Shown here in pieces: positions 17,385 to 25,280 of a stretch of 64,000 bases of DNA. Source of the stretch: JADJPF01 sp964492845 (GTDB lineage: Bacteria > Acidobacteriota > Blastocatellia > Chloracidobacteriales > JADJPF01); contig CAZBMZ010000013.1 in assembly GCA_964492845.1 (NCBI GenBank), positions 1 through 64,000 of the forward strand. Direction: 5' to 3'. Within the stretch, counting starts at the first letter, position 1. Each line of letters opens with the position of its first letter. The notes under the pieces are model-generated. The model saw only the letters and a program-made list of their open reading frames with translations. It did not search any database and was not told where the DNA came from. A program made the translations under genes and the position numbers.

Positions 17385-18737
17385 ATGGCAAGTAAAATTT
17401 TTCGTGATCCTGTTCATGGAGACATGCTTTTTGGTAGGGAAGAAGTTGCTTTAATTGACACACCGCAAATGCAGCGAATGAGAGGAATTAAACAGCTTGG
17501 TACATCATCGTTAGTCTATCCTGGAGCAGTTCATAGCCGTTTTGAGCATTCTTTAGGAACTGCTTGGTTGGCTAGAAAGATTTTACAAGCCATCGGCCAA
17601 AATCATCTTAACGCTGGACGGGAATTTCCTTTTGACTCATATACTGAAAAAGTAATTGTTAGCGCGGCACTACTTCATGATATTACACATATTCCTTATG
17701 GTCATACTTTTGAAGATGAGCGACGAATTTTTGAACGTCATGACAAAAATAAACAAAGATTAAGTTACTTTCTGGATAGCAAGCCAGTTCGGACGGCTTT
17801 AATGTCTAGCGGCATTTACCATGATGTTTTTGATCTTTTAGCAGGGGATAAAGAAAAACTCCCAGCACCATTTCTTTATCAAATTGTTGCTGGAACAATT
17901 TGTGCTGATTTGTTGGATTACTTAAAACGAGATGCTTTTTTTTGTGGAGTTACGCAAAGTTATGATGAACGGATTTTTCGCTATTTTTCTATAATTGATG
18001 GTCAATTTGTTATTGAACTGCAAAAGCGGGGCCTATTTCGTCATGACGCGCTATCGGAGCTAATAAATTTGCTTAGGATTCGTTACACATTAACCGAGCG
18101 AGTTTATTATCATCATGCCAAGGCTGTAGCTGGAGCAATGATTTCTAAAGCTTTAGAGCTTGCGCTAGAAAATCAAAAGATCAAACTAGAAGATTTATTT
18201 GAGCTAAGAGATGATAGTTTTTTATATTTTCTAAAAACTAAAACTCATAATCGTGCTGTTACTAGACTTGTAACAGCTATTGAAAATAGACAGCTTTATA
18301 AACGAGTCTATTTATTGACCTTAAAGCAAAACGAGTCAAAAACAGGTATTACAGAAGATGAACAAAAAGTTTTAGTGAAAAAGTTTTATTACAATGAAGA
18401 TCTAGCTAGAACTAAAGCAGAACAAGAAATAGCTGACCGACTAGGATTAGCAGAAGGCTCAGTAATAATTTATTGTCCTTCGGCTAGTATGGCCTTAAAA
18501 GAAGCCTCAGTTCCAGTCAAAATTGATGATCAATCTCCAAGATCCTTAAAAGATTTTCAAAATCCTGAAATAAAAACCCTAACAGATAAACACCGCTATT
18601 TATGGCGGTTTTTTGTTTGTCTTGATCGCAGATATGAAAGTAAGTTTGAACAAGTTGGACAAATTTGCGAAGAAATTTTTGGACACCTAAATATGATTAA
18701 ACTTCAAAGTCAGGGACAGCTTAGTTTTGAGTTTTAA
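17385..18737 (+). CDS. HD-domain phosphohydrolase (YwfO/dGTPase-like)
   Basis: This 450-residue cytosolic protein has the metal-binding set of the SpoT/dGTPase HD group: HSRFEHSLGT (about 50-59), LLHDITHIPYGHTFE with H98-D99, and a later CADLLDYLKRD. Relatives such as YwfO hydrolyse dNTPs, but close members vary. It begins with the family's KIFRDPVHG. The ATG at 17385 is preferred to the adjacent TTG because of the AAAGGTAG spacing. A co-transcript with patA is likely; a functional link is not evident. Confidence 0.85.
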   Translation: MASKIFRDPVHGDMLFGREEVALIDTPQMQRMRGIKQLGTSSLVYPGAVHSRFEHSLGTAWLARKILQAIGQNHLNAGREFPFDSYTEKVIVSAALLHDITHIPYGHTFEDERRIFERHDKNKQRLSYFLDSKPVRTALMSSGIYHDVFDLLAGDKEKLPAPFLYQIVAGTICADLLDYLKRDAFFCGVTQSYDERIFRYFSIIDGQFVIELQKRGLFRHDALSELINLLRIRYTLTERVYYHHAKAVAGAMISKALELALENQKIKLEDLFELRDDSFLYFLKTKTHNRAVTRLVTAIENRQLYKRVYLLTLKQNESKTGITEDEQKVLVKKFYYNEDLARTKAEQEIADRLGLAEGSVIIYCPSASMALKEASVPVKIDDQSPRSLKDFQNPEIKTLTDKHRYLWRFFVCLDRRYESKFEQVGQICEEIFGHLNMIKLQSQGQLSFEF

Positions 18738-18792
18738 GGGTGAAACTGAAAACGAATTTCAATGCTAAGTGCTTATTTATCAGATATTTAGC

Positions 18793-18821
18793 TTGACAAG
18801 AAAAATCTTTTCTATTACTCT
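18793..18821 (+). promoter_or_regulatory. Possible promoter of the ferritin-like gene
   Basis: A consensus -35 TTGACA (18793-18798) is followed 17 bases later by the weak -10 TACTCT (18816-18821), about 80 bases before the ATG. The -10 assignment is uncertain. Confidence 0.35.
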
Positions 18822-18900
18822 TCCTTTAGCAAGCAACCAAGCCCTCCTGCCGGGCAAACTGTAAAATTAAAAAAATAGCAAAATAGAAAAGAGGCAAAAA

Positions 18901-19377
18901 ATGTCAAATACTTATACTAATGAACAAATTATCGAGCAACTTAACAAAATTTTAAGCCTGGAGTATGCTGGAGTTGTGCAATATCTGCAACATAGCTTTT
19001 TGGTTAGTGGTCATCAAAGAATTGTTTATGCTGACTTTTTCCGCGAACAAAGCAAAGGATCCTTAAAACACGCTAGCATTATGGGAGATAAAATTGTTGC
19101 TCTAGGTGGTGTTCCAACCGTTGAACCCGCAACTATTCATCAAACTACAGACTTACAAGAAATGTTAGAGCAAGACTTACAACTTGAACGAGATGCTTTA
19201 GCTGCTTATATGACCGCTTGGGAAATGTCTGATAGAAATCCAACCTTAAAATTTATGCTAGAGTCAATTATCCAAGATGAACAAACTCATGTTGAAGATA
19301 TGGAAAAAATGACTAGCAAAAATAATGTAGCCGTATCTGATGGAGAAAAAGAGATTAAGTTACATCGCGCAAGTTAA
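18901..19377 (+). CDS. Bacterioferritin-like ferritin-superfamily protein
   Basis: This 158-residue four-helix protein aligns with bacterioferritin. The dinuclear-site positions are E21, H57, E96, E127 and H130. The bridging glutamate of the second helix (E. coli Bfr E51, three residues before H54) is S54 here, in SLKHA. No methionine haem ligand at the Bfr position is obvious. The protein could store iron, act as a Dps-like protectant, or bind a single metal; the missing ligand makes classical ferroxidase activity doubtful. It is monocistronic with its own terminator. Confidence 0.8.
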   Translation: MSNTYTNEQIIEQLNKILSLEYAGVVQYLQHSFLVSGHQRIVYADFFREQSKGSLKHASIMGDKIVALGGVPTVEPATIHQTTDLQEMLEQDLQLERDALAAYMTAWEMSDRNPTLKFMLESIIQDEQTHVEDMEKMTSKNNVAVSDGEKEIKLHRAS

Positions 19378-19397
19378 TGCAAATTAATGTGTAAAAG

Positions 19398-19426
19398 AAA
19401 AAAGCCCAGCAATTGCTGGGCTTTTT
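19398..19426. terminator. Bidirectional terminator
   Basis: The perfect palindrome GCCCAGCAATTGCTGGGC (19404-19421) is flanked by A-run and T-run. It lies between the convergent ferritin-like gene and the small minus-strand gene and can stop transcription from both. Confidence 0.9.
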
Positions 19427-19444
19427 CTTTTGGTTCTTGCTATT

Positions 19445-19768
19445 TTATGCTGACTTTCTTTCTGAAAAATTAAAGTGTTTGATCTTATTAACTTTCTTAT
19501 CTACAACAGTATCACTTGTTGCAATATTTTCTGTATTGCGGGAAGCTTGTTTAAGTAGTGAACGCGCACCACCTAAGAGAAATTGCAATTCTTCAGCTTG
19601 ATTATTTTCAATATAAATGGTTTTTTGTGTATGCCAGCCTAAACCCTTAGAATAAGTAACAAGCCTTAATGCTAGTTTAGGGGTTTGCTCTGTTTCTATA
19701 ACTAATTCAAGACGTTGGTTTTCTTGGTCTGAATCTAAAATTCCAATTAATCTATCTGTGGCTTTCAC
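19445..19768 (-). CDS. Small conserved hypothetical protein
   Basis: This 107-residue protein is not recognised with certainty. It begins at GTG with GAGG 8 bases upstream. The middle (LALRLVTYSKGLGWHTQKTIYIE, then an amphipathic helix) predicts a beta-sheet followed by a helix. This loosely recalls PC4/YdbC-type single-strand nucleic-acid-binding proteins. The last 30 residues are polar and basic, probably disordered. It sits between terminators, downstream of rpoA but separated from it by a strong hairpin. A nucleic-acid role is a guess. Confidence 0.55.
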   Translation of the reverse strand: MKATDRLIGILDSDQENQRLELVIETEQTPKLALRLVTYSKGLGWHTQKTIYIENNQAEELQFLLGGARSLLKQASRNTENIATSDTVVDKKVNKIKHFNFSERKSA

Positions 19769-19881
19769 GGTTGCAACCTCATTTGCAAGGGAAAATGAAA
19801 ATCCTTTTCAAGTAGCAAAATTCTACTCCTGTTAACAATAAATTGTCAAGAGGTTTGTCTGGAAAAATTTCCTAAAATAGA

Positions 19882-19911
19882 AATAGCCCAAGAAAAAAAT
19901 CTTGGGCTATT
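19882..19911 (-). terminator. rpoA terminator
   Basis: A 12-base perfect stem (19882-19893 with 19900-19911) around a 6-base loop lies 24 bases after the rpoA stop, with a T-rich tract beyond it on the minus strand. It separates rpoA from the next minus-strand gene. Confidence 0.85.
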
Positions 19912-19935
19912 AAGTAATTAATCTTAGTTACTTTG

Positions 19936-20898
19936 TTAAATATCTTGACGAAGTTGTAGTCCCATAGCACTTAGAATTTCCTTAATTTCATTTAGGGATT
20001 TACGGCCAAAGTTGCGAGTCATAAGTAGTTCACGTTCAGATTTTTGAAGTAGTTCACGAAGTGTTTTAACATCAGCATTACGTAAACAGTTATAAGCTCT
20101 TACAGAAAGCTCTAAATGTTCAATTGGCATATCAAGATCTTCTTCCAATTTAGCTTCACTTGGAAAATCATCTTTAATTTCAGCAGCAATTTTTTCCTCT
20201 TCGCCAGTAAAGATCCTCATATGATCTTTAATTAATTTGGCTGCTAGCCCAAGTGATAGATCAGGAGTGATGCTTCCATTAGTCCAAATCTCTATAACTA
20301 AGCGTTCATACTCGGTACTATCTTCTAATCTTACAGGTTCAACTTGGAAATTAACCTTTTCAATAGGGGTATGTGCAGAGTCTACAGTAATAAAGCCTAT
20401 TGGTAGATCTGGATCATAATTACGATCAGCAGAAACATAGCGACGACCACGTTTGACTCTTAATTCAATTTCTAAATAGCCACCTTCAGAAACTGTAGCA
20501 ATATAAATGTCAGGTCTTAAGATTTCAACTGTTCCATCTGTTTCAATATCTCTAGAATAAATTACTTTAGGGCCAGTAACAGAAATTGTTAAAGTACAGG
20601 GGTTTATACTATACATTTTTAATGGGATTCGCTTAAGGTTAAGTATTATATCTGTCGCATCTTCTACCACACCAGAGACTGGCGAGAACTCGTGCATTAT
20701 CCCTTCAATACGAACTGCTGTAATTGCTCCTCCTTCGATAGAGGAAAGCAAGGATCTTCTTAAGCTATTACCAATTACATTACCAAAACCTTTTTCAAAA
20801 GGTTCAGCAAAAAATTTACCATAACGTTCAGATAGAGTTGATTCGTCACAAACAACTTTTTCTGGTCGTTTTAATTTAGTAGAAATAATAGAATCCAA
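19936..20898 (-). CDS. rpoA: RNA polymerase alpha subunit
   Basis: This full-length 320-residue alpha subunit scaffolds RNA polymerase. The N-terminal dimerisation domain has FGNVIGNSLRRSLLSSIEG (near residues 38-56), and the C-terminal DNA/activator-binding domain runs from LELSVRAYNCLRNADV to the end. The start is TTG at 20898. An in-frame stop lies 6 bases upstream, and AAGGAG lies 10 bases before the TTG. Unusually, no ribosomal protein genes (rpsM, rpsK, rpsD, rplQ) flank it. It has its own promoter and terminator and is monocistronic. Confidence 0.97.
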   Translation of the reverse strand: MDSIISTKLKRPEKVVCDESTLSERYGKFFAEPFEKGFGNVIGNSLRRSLLSSIEGGAITAVRIEGIMHEFSPVSGVVEDATDIILNLKRIPLKMYSINPCTLTISVTGPKVIYSRDIETDGTVEILRPDIYIATVSEGGYLEIELRVKRGRRYVSADRNYDPDLPIGFITVDSAHTPIEKVNFQVEPVRLEDSTEYERLVIEIWTNGSITPDLSLGLAAKLIKDHMRIFTGEEEKIAAEIKDDFPSEAKLEEDLDMPIEHLELSVRAYNCLRNADVKTLRELLQKSERELLMTRNFGRKSLNEIKEILSAMGLQLRQDI

Positions 20899-21003
20899 GG
20901 GTTACATTCTCCTTTTTGGTAGCAGATTGAAAACTATTTACTGATGTTATTAGGTATGATCACTAGGCACTCAATAGTTTTATTTTTAACACCGAAAGCG
21001 ACT

Positions 21004-21032
21004 AGCATAAAACAACTAAAAGTTTCTGACAA
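21004..21032 (-). promoter_or_regulatory. rpoA promoter
   Basis: On the minus strand TTGTCA (21027-21032) and TATGCT (21004-21009) are 17 bases apart, predicting a transcript start near 20997 and a leader of about 100 bases. This supports rpoA being transcribed alone. Confidence 0.65.
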
Positions 21033-21139
21033 TGTTAAGTAGCAGATTTTATCATCGCCCAATTTTGTCTTATATCTTACTCTGATCAAGGTGCCAAGCG
21101 TTTGTTAAATTATTGTTAGTTGGTGTAAGCTAAGCGTAT

Positions 21140-21457
21140 ATGGAAAAAATTGCTACTTACGTTGTATTAGTTTATGGGTTTTTGCTTATTGCTGGTGGCG
21201 TTATTGGTTTTATGCAAGCAAAAAGCAAAGCATCTCTTATTGCTGGTTCAATTTCTGGAGTTGTTATTTTAGCAAGTGGAATAATAATGCTTCAGGGTGC
21301 TACACTCGGCACTTACTTAGCCTTAGTAGTAACCTTAGCCTTATCCGCTGTTTTTTTTATGCGTTGGTCAAAAACTCGTGCTTTTATGCCTTCAGGAATG
21401 ATGCTAATACTTAATGAAATAACTTTTATTCTCGTAGTGTTAAGTTTAGTTTTATAA
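21140..21457 (+). CDS. TMEM14-family small membrane protein
   Basis: This 105-residue protein has four hydrophobic segments and the TMEM14 features GVIGFMQAKSKASLIAG and FMPSGMM. Eukaryotic TMEM14C is linked to haem/porphyrin transport in mitochondria; bacterial members are uncharacterised. Its place just before an oxidase and haem O synthase cluster is suggestive but not evidence of function. The next gene starts 18 bases later on the same strand. Confidence 0.8.
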   Translation: MEKIATYVVLVYGFLLIAGGVIGFMQAKSKASLIAGSISGVVILASGIIMLQGATLGTYLALVVTLALSAVFFMRWSKTRAFMPSGMMLILNEITFILVVLSLVL

Positions 21458-21475
21458 ACTTAAGTTTTTAGTTTT

Positions 21476-21751
21476 ATGGAAATCTTAGACAATCTTTTCT
21501 TTACAAAAACTGCTTTAGAATTAAGCCAAACAAATAATTTTCTTCTACAAATAAAAATACCTGCTAATGATTGGGTAGGGATTGTTTTTAACACTACACT
21601 TTATTTAGCTATTGTTGGTGTTTTGATTATCCTTGTTCTACAAGTAAAAACATTTAAGCAAAACCAAGCTGTTATGGAAGTAAAAGCTTGGGAAAGCATT
21701 TGGACAATAATTCCTTTACTTGCATTAGTTGGCCTTTGGTGGCTGTTCTAA
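21476..21751 (+). CDS. CoxB-like transmembrane hairpin protein
   Basis: This 91-residue protein has two membrane spans. The second is introduced by KAWESIWTIIPLLAL, resembling the EIIWTxIP motif that begins TM2 of cytochrome c oxidase subunit II. There is no CuA domain. It therefore looks like the membrane hairpin of a subunit II without the copper domain. It stops 1 base before the coxB start, so translation is probably coupled. It may be an accessory oxidase subunit; I know of no named family. Confidence 0.7.
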   Translation: MEILDNLFFTKTALELSQTNNFLLQIKIPANDWVGIVFNTTLYLAIVGVLIILVLQVKTFKQNQAVMEVKAWESIWTIIPLLALVGLWWLF

Positions 21752-21752
21752 T

Positions 21753-22535
21753 ATGGCTTTAGCTATTTCTATTTTGATATGGCTTTTAGCAATAGTTATT
21801 ACTGCTTTTTTTTTCTTTGGTTGGTCTTTTCCTCCTTTAGCTTCAAGTTTTTCTCAAATAGATAAGCAATTTTCCTTAACATTAATCATTACAGGCATTG
21901 TTTTTCTACTTTCTCATCTTTTGCTGGGTTACTTTATTTTTAGATATCAAGAAAAAAAATCTTCTACAGCTAAGTATTATTTGGGCAATATTCGTTTAGA
22001 AATAGCTTATGGTGCTTTGCTTATTGTTATATTTATTACACTTGCTGCAACTAGCCAAAATATATGGAATAAAATTTATTCTTCTAATCCCAAAAATCCT
22101 TTAGAAATTGAAGCCGTTGCTAAACAGTTTGAATGGCAATTTCGCTATCATGGGTTAGATAATAAATTTGGCAAAATAGATTTAACTCAAATAGAACAGG
22201 ATAACAACCCTTTAGGTTTAGATAAAAATGACCCTGATGGAAATGATGATATTTTAACAGGTAGCGAGCTTATAGTTCCCCTTGGAGAGTCTATAAGGCT
22301 TTATTTACGCTCTCAAGATGTTATTCATAGCTTTTTTGTTCCTAATTTAAGAGTTAAACAAGATGTTATGCCAGGAATGTTAATGAAACTGCATTTTCAA
22401 GCTACCAAAATAGGGGAATATGAAATTGCTTGTGCTGAGCTTTGTGGCTTAGGACATTACCGAATGAAAGCCAAATTAAAAGTTGTTAGTAAAGAAGACT
22501 TTGACACTTGGCTAAAAAACAATACCAAAAAATAA
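21753..22535 (+). CDS. coxB: Cytochrome c oxidase subunit II
   Basis: This 260-residue protein has three hydrophobic N-terminal segments (one more than usual) and a periplasmic CuA cupredoxin domain. The CuA ligands are the histidine in SQDVIHSFFVPNLRVKQDVMPG and the set in CAELCGLGHYRM (Cys, Glu, Cys, His, Met). It accepts electrons from cytochrome c and passes them to subunit I. An acidic Asp/Asn-rich insertion (about 145-165) lies before the CuA loop. The ATG at 21753 is preferred to an upstream in-frame start inside the previous gene. There is no fused cytochrome c domain. Confidence 0.94.
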   Translation: MALAISILIWLLAIVITAFFFFGWSFPPLASSFSQIDKQFSLTLIITGIVFLLSHLLLGYFIFRYQEKKSSTAKYYLGNIRLEIAYGALLIVIFITLAATSQNIWNKIYSSNPKNPLEIEAVAKQFEWQFRYHGLDNKFGKIDLTQIEQDNNPLGLDKNDPDGNDDILTGSELIVPLGESIRLYLRSQDVIHSFFVPNLRVKQDVMPGMLMKLHFQATKIGEYEIACAELCGLGHYRMKAKLKVVSKEDFDTWLKNNTKK

Positions 22536-22558
22536 CTTTAGAAAGGTGATTTGCTTTT

Positions 22559-24277
22559 ATGCGCAAATATTTATTTAGCCAAGATCATAAAATCATTGGG
22601 CTACAATATTATTTGCTTGCGCTACTAGCAGTTTTTGTATCTATTACTTTTTCTGTAATAATGCGTCTTAGGTTAACTTGGCCTAGAGATGTTTGGTTTA
22701 TAATGTCAAAACTGCTTCCAACAGCATTTAACCAAACTGGTCAAATGACTCCAGAATTTTACCTTTCATTAATGACAATGCACGGTACAATAATGGTTTT
22801 TTTTGTGCTAACACTGGCCCCACAAGCGGCTTTTGGTAATTACTTTTTGCCTCTGCAAATAGGTGCTAAAGAAATGGCTTATCCTAAGTTGGGGCTAATT
22901 TCTTTTTGGTTAACATTTCTGTCTTTTTGTGTCTTGCTAAGTGCTTTTTTTGTTGCAGGTGGCGCACCCTTGACGGGTTGGACGGCTTACCCTCCTTTAA
23001 GCAGTATTGTTAGCAGTCAACCAGGTCAAGCTAGAGGGATGGATCTTTGGCTAGTTAGTTTGTCAATTTTTTCATTGGCGACAATATTAAATTCAATAAA
23101 TTTTCTTATTACAGTTATTACAAAACGAACTACAGGCATGAGCTTAATGCGCTTGCCGTTGACTTGTTGGGGTTGGCTAGCTACCGCTATGGTTTCGCTG
23201 CTGGCTTTTCCTGTGCTACTAGCAGCAGGTTTATTACTTTTATTTGATAGAACTTTAGGAACAGCCTTTTTTCTTCCTAGCGGGGTACTAATTGATGGAA
23301 AAGTTATTAGTTTAACTGATGGTTTACCAATACTTTGGCAACATTTATTTTGGTTTTTTGGACACCCTGAAGTTTATATTGCAATTTTACCTGCTATGGG
23401 CTTTGTCTCTCATTTTTTAGCGACTTTTTCCCGAAAACCTGTTTTTGGCTATCGAACTATGGTTTTTGCTACCCTGGCTATTGCTCTACTTGGATTTTTA
23501 GTTTGGGGACATCATATGTTTATTGCTGGAATAAGTCCTTATTTATCAATGACATTTTCTTTACTTACTTTAACAATAGCTGTGCCATCAGCAATAAAAA
23601 CTCTAAATTGGTTTGGCACAATTTGGGGTGGAAAAATCCAACTTACTACACCAATGTTATATTCCCTAGGGTTTATTTCTTTATTTATCACTGGAGGCTT
23701 AGGAGGGATTTTTCTAGGCCAAAGTAGCCTGGATATTTACCTACATGATACTTATTTTGTTGTAGGTCATTTTCACTTAATTATGGGATCGTCGGCTATC
23801 TTTGCAATTTTTGCTGCTACTGCATTTTGGTTTCCTCAAGTCGTAGGCCGACAAATGAATGAAGATCTAGGAAAAGTACATTTTTTTATTACTTTTTTAG
23901 GAGTTTATGCAATATTTCTTCCTATGCACTTTTTGGGTATAGCTGGAAATCCAAGACGTTATGCCGAGATTAGCGAGTTTGTTTATCTAAACGAGTTGCA
24001 GCCCTTACATAAATTCATCACAATTGCTATGTTGGTTACGGTTAACGTCCAACTACTATTTTTAATTAACTTAATTACTAGTATTTTTGCTGGTAAAAAG
24101 GTTAAGGAAAATCCTTGGAAAGCAACAACTCTAGAATGGACTAGTAGCTCTCCACCCTCCAAAGATAACGCTACTATTGTTTACCGAGGAGCATATGATT
24201 TTAGCCTGCCGGGAGCAAATAAAGATTATTTTATGCAAACAGAGGATTTGCCTAATAATTCTTTAGATAATTCTTAG
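22559..24277 (+). CDS. coxA: Cytochrome c oxidase subunit I
   Basis: This 572-residue catalytic subunit (about 12 membrane spans) reduces O2 to water and pumps protons. Haem and copper ligands are visible: H75 in MHGTIMVFF, FFGHPEVYI with the cross-linked His/Tyr and the gating Glu, WGHHMF, and HDTYFVVGHFHL. The K-channel lysine is in PSAIKTLNW. The D-channel entry is atypical: the usual GAxDMAFPRxN is GAKEMAYPKLG, with E105 for Asp and G112 for Asn. It is followed by coxC at 19 bases. Confidence 0.96.
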   Translation: MRKYLFSQDHKIIGLQYYLLALLAVFVSITFSVIMRLRLTWPRDVWFIMSKLLPTAFNQTGQMTPEFYLSLMTMHGTIMVFFVLTLAPQAAFGNYFLPLQIGAKEMAYPKLGLISFWLTFLSFCVLLSAFFVAGGAPLTGWTAYPPLSSIVSSQPGQARGMDLWLVSLSIFSLATILNSINFLITVITKRTTGMSLMRLPLTCWGWLATAMVSLLAFPVLLAAGLLLLFDRTLGTAFFLPSGVLIDGKVISLTDGLPILWQHLFWFFGHPEVYIAILPAMGFVSHFLATFSRKPVFGYRTMVFATLAIALLGFLVWGHHMFIAGISPYLSMTFSLLTLTIAVPSAIKTLNWFGTIWGGKIQLTTPMLYSLGFISLFITGGLGGIFLGQSSLDIYLHDTYFVVGHFHLIMGSSAIFAIFAATAFWFPQVVGRQMNEDLGKVHFFITFLGVYAIFLPMHFLGIAGNPRRYAEISEFVYLNELQPLHKFITIAMLVTVNVQLLFLINLITSIFAGKKVKENPWKATTLEWTSSSPPSKDNATIVYRGAYDFSLPGANKDYFMQTEDLPNNSLDNS

Positions 24278-24296
24278 GCATTTTTAAGGAGTAATT

Positions 24297-24974
24297 ATGA
24301 CATCAGTTGATATAAAAGAAAAATCTAATGATGTTACTACTGGTGGTGGAGGAAATAACAATTTAGATAATTTTCGCGGTGGTGGCGGTGGCGGAGATGA
24401 TAGCAACGACAAGAATAAAACCCAGCCAAAAGAAAAAAAATCTAGTCCAATGCTTTTTTTACTATTTGCTATAATTCCTATTGTAATATTTTTTGGCGCG
24501 ATTATTTTTGTTTATATTGTTCGTGAAATGGGCAAAGTTTGGAAGCCTATCTCTATGCCATCAGCAGTTATTTCTAGCACATTAGTCTTAATTATTAGCA
24601 GCTTTACATTAGAAATCGCTCGTAGTGCCTTAAAAAATAAGCTACTAGAAAAATTTAAGCGTTGGATAATGATTTCTACTGTCTTGGGAATAGCTTTTTT
24701 TACTAGCCAATTAGTTGCCTGGAAGCAACTTATGGCTAAAGGCGTTTATATGGAAGCAACAAATCCACATGCTACATTTTTCTATATTTTAACTGGAGTT
24801 CATGCACTACATTTGTTTGGAGGGTTGCTTGGCCTAGCATATATATTGCTTGGGGCAACCTACTATAGATTTAGTGCTGAAAAACGCACAGCAGTTGATG
24901 TTGCTACTGGATATTGGCATTTTATGGATGTTTTATGGATCGCTCTTTTTGTACTACTTTTTGTTTGGAAATAA
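24297..24974 (+). CDS. coxC: Cytochrome c oxidase subunit III
   Basis: This 225-residue protein has five membrane spans, the short form lacking the first two of mitochondrial-type subunit III. Family motifs are FTSQLVAWKQL, GVHALHLFGG and the C-terminal YWHFMDVLWIALF. The first 45 residues are a cytosolic, low-complexity Gly/Asn/Asp-rich tail, apparently disordered. It belongs to the cox operon and overlaps the start of the next small gene. Confidence 0.93.
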   Translation: MTSVDIKEKSNDVTTGGGGNNNLDNFRGGGGGGDDSNDKNKTQPKEKKSSPMLFLLFAIIPIVIFFGAIIFVYIVREMGKVWKPISMPSAVISSTLVLIISSFTLEIARSALKNKLLEKFKRWIMISTVLGIAFFTSQLVAWKQLMAKGVYMEATNPHATFFYILTGVHALHLFGGLLGLAYILLGATYYRFSAEKRTAVDVATGYWHFMDVLWIALFVLLFVWK

Positions 24975-25168
24975 TTTTCTTATTAACTGTTTTCTTCTAT
25001 TTAAGTACCACTACTATATTTGCTCATTGTGCAATGTGCAAAACTACAACAGAGCAGGCAATTAATACAAGTGCAGTTAATTCGCTTGGCGTAGCAGTAT
25101 TATTTTTATTTGTCCCAGCAGTAATATTTTTTGCATTAATGCTATTAGTTATTTATAAGTATAAATAG
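24965..25168 (+). CDS. Small CxxC membrane protein of the cox cluster
   Basis: This 67-residue protein has an N-terminal signal-like segment, then HCAMCKTTTEQ with a CxxC pair, and one C-terminal membrane span. The frame starts best at a TTG (24965) inside the last codons of coxC, implying translational coupling. From memory, short proteins with a CAMCK/CAMCR motif occur beside oxidase genes in Bacteroidota and Acidobacteriota, but they have no assigned function. Copper handling or CuA assembly is a reasonable guess from the CxxC and the location. Confidence 0.65.
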   Translation: MEIIFLLTVFFYLSTTTIFAHCAMCKTTTEQAINTSAVNSLGVAVLFLFVPAVIFFALMLLVIYKYK

Positions 25169-25280
25169 GAGATATTGGTTTTTTATTTGCTATCAATTGT
25201 TTTCACCAACAATGACAAATGTTATTGTTAAAAACAACAATATAAACAATGGTTTTCAAAGGATTGTTAGGGTTTATTGG

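Noticed and set aside
19404..19421. Third copy of the two-hairpin repeat
   Set aside because: It shares GCCCAGC but has only one hairpin and flanking A/T runs, so it is an ordinary terminator.
24850..25065. Open frame overlapping coxC in another frame
   Set aside because: It is a shadow of coxC and of the small CxxC gene, with no signal of its own.
25197..25280. 28-residue N-terminal extension of haem O synthase
   Set aside because: It is Asn-rich, begins at a TTG without a proper ribosome site, and is not typical of the family.
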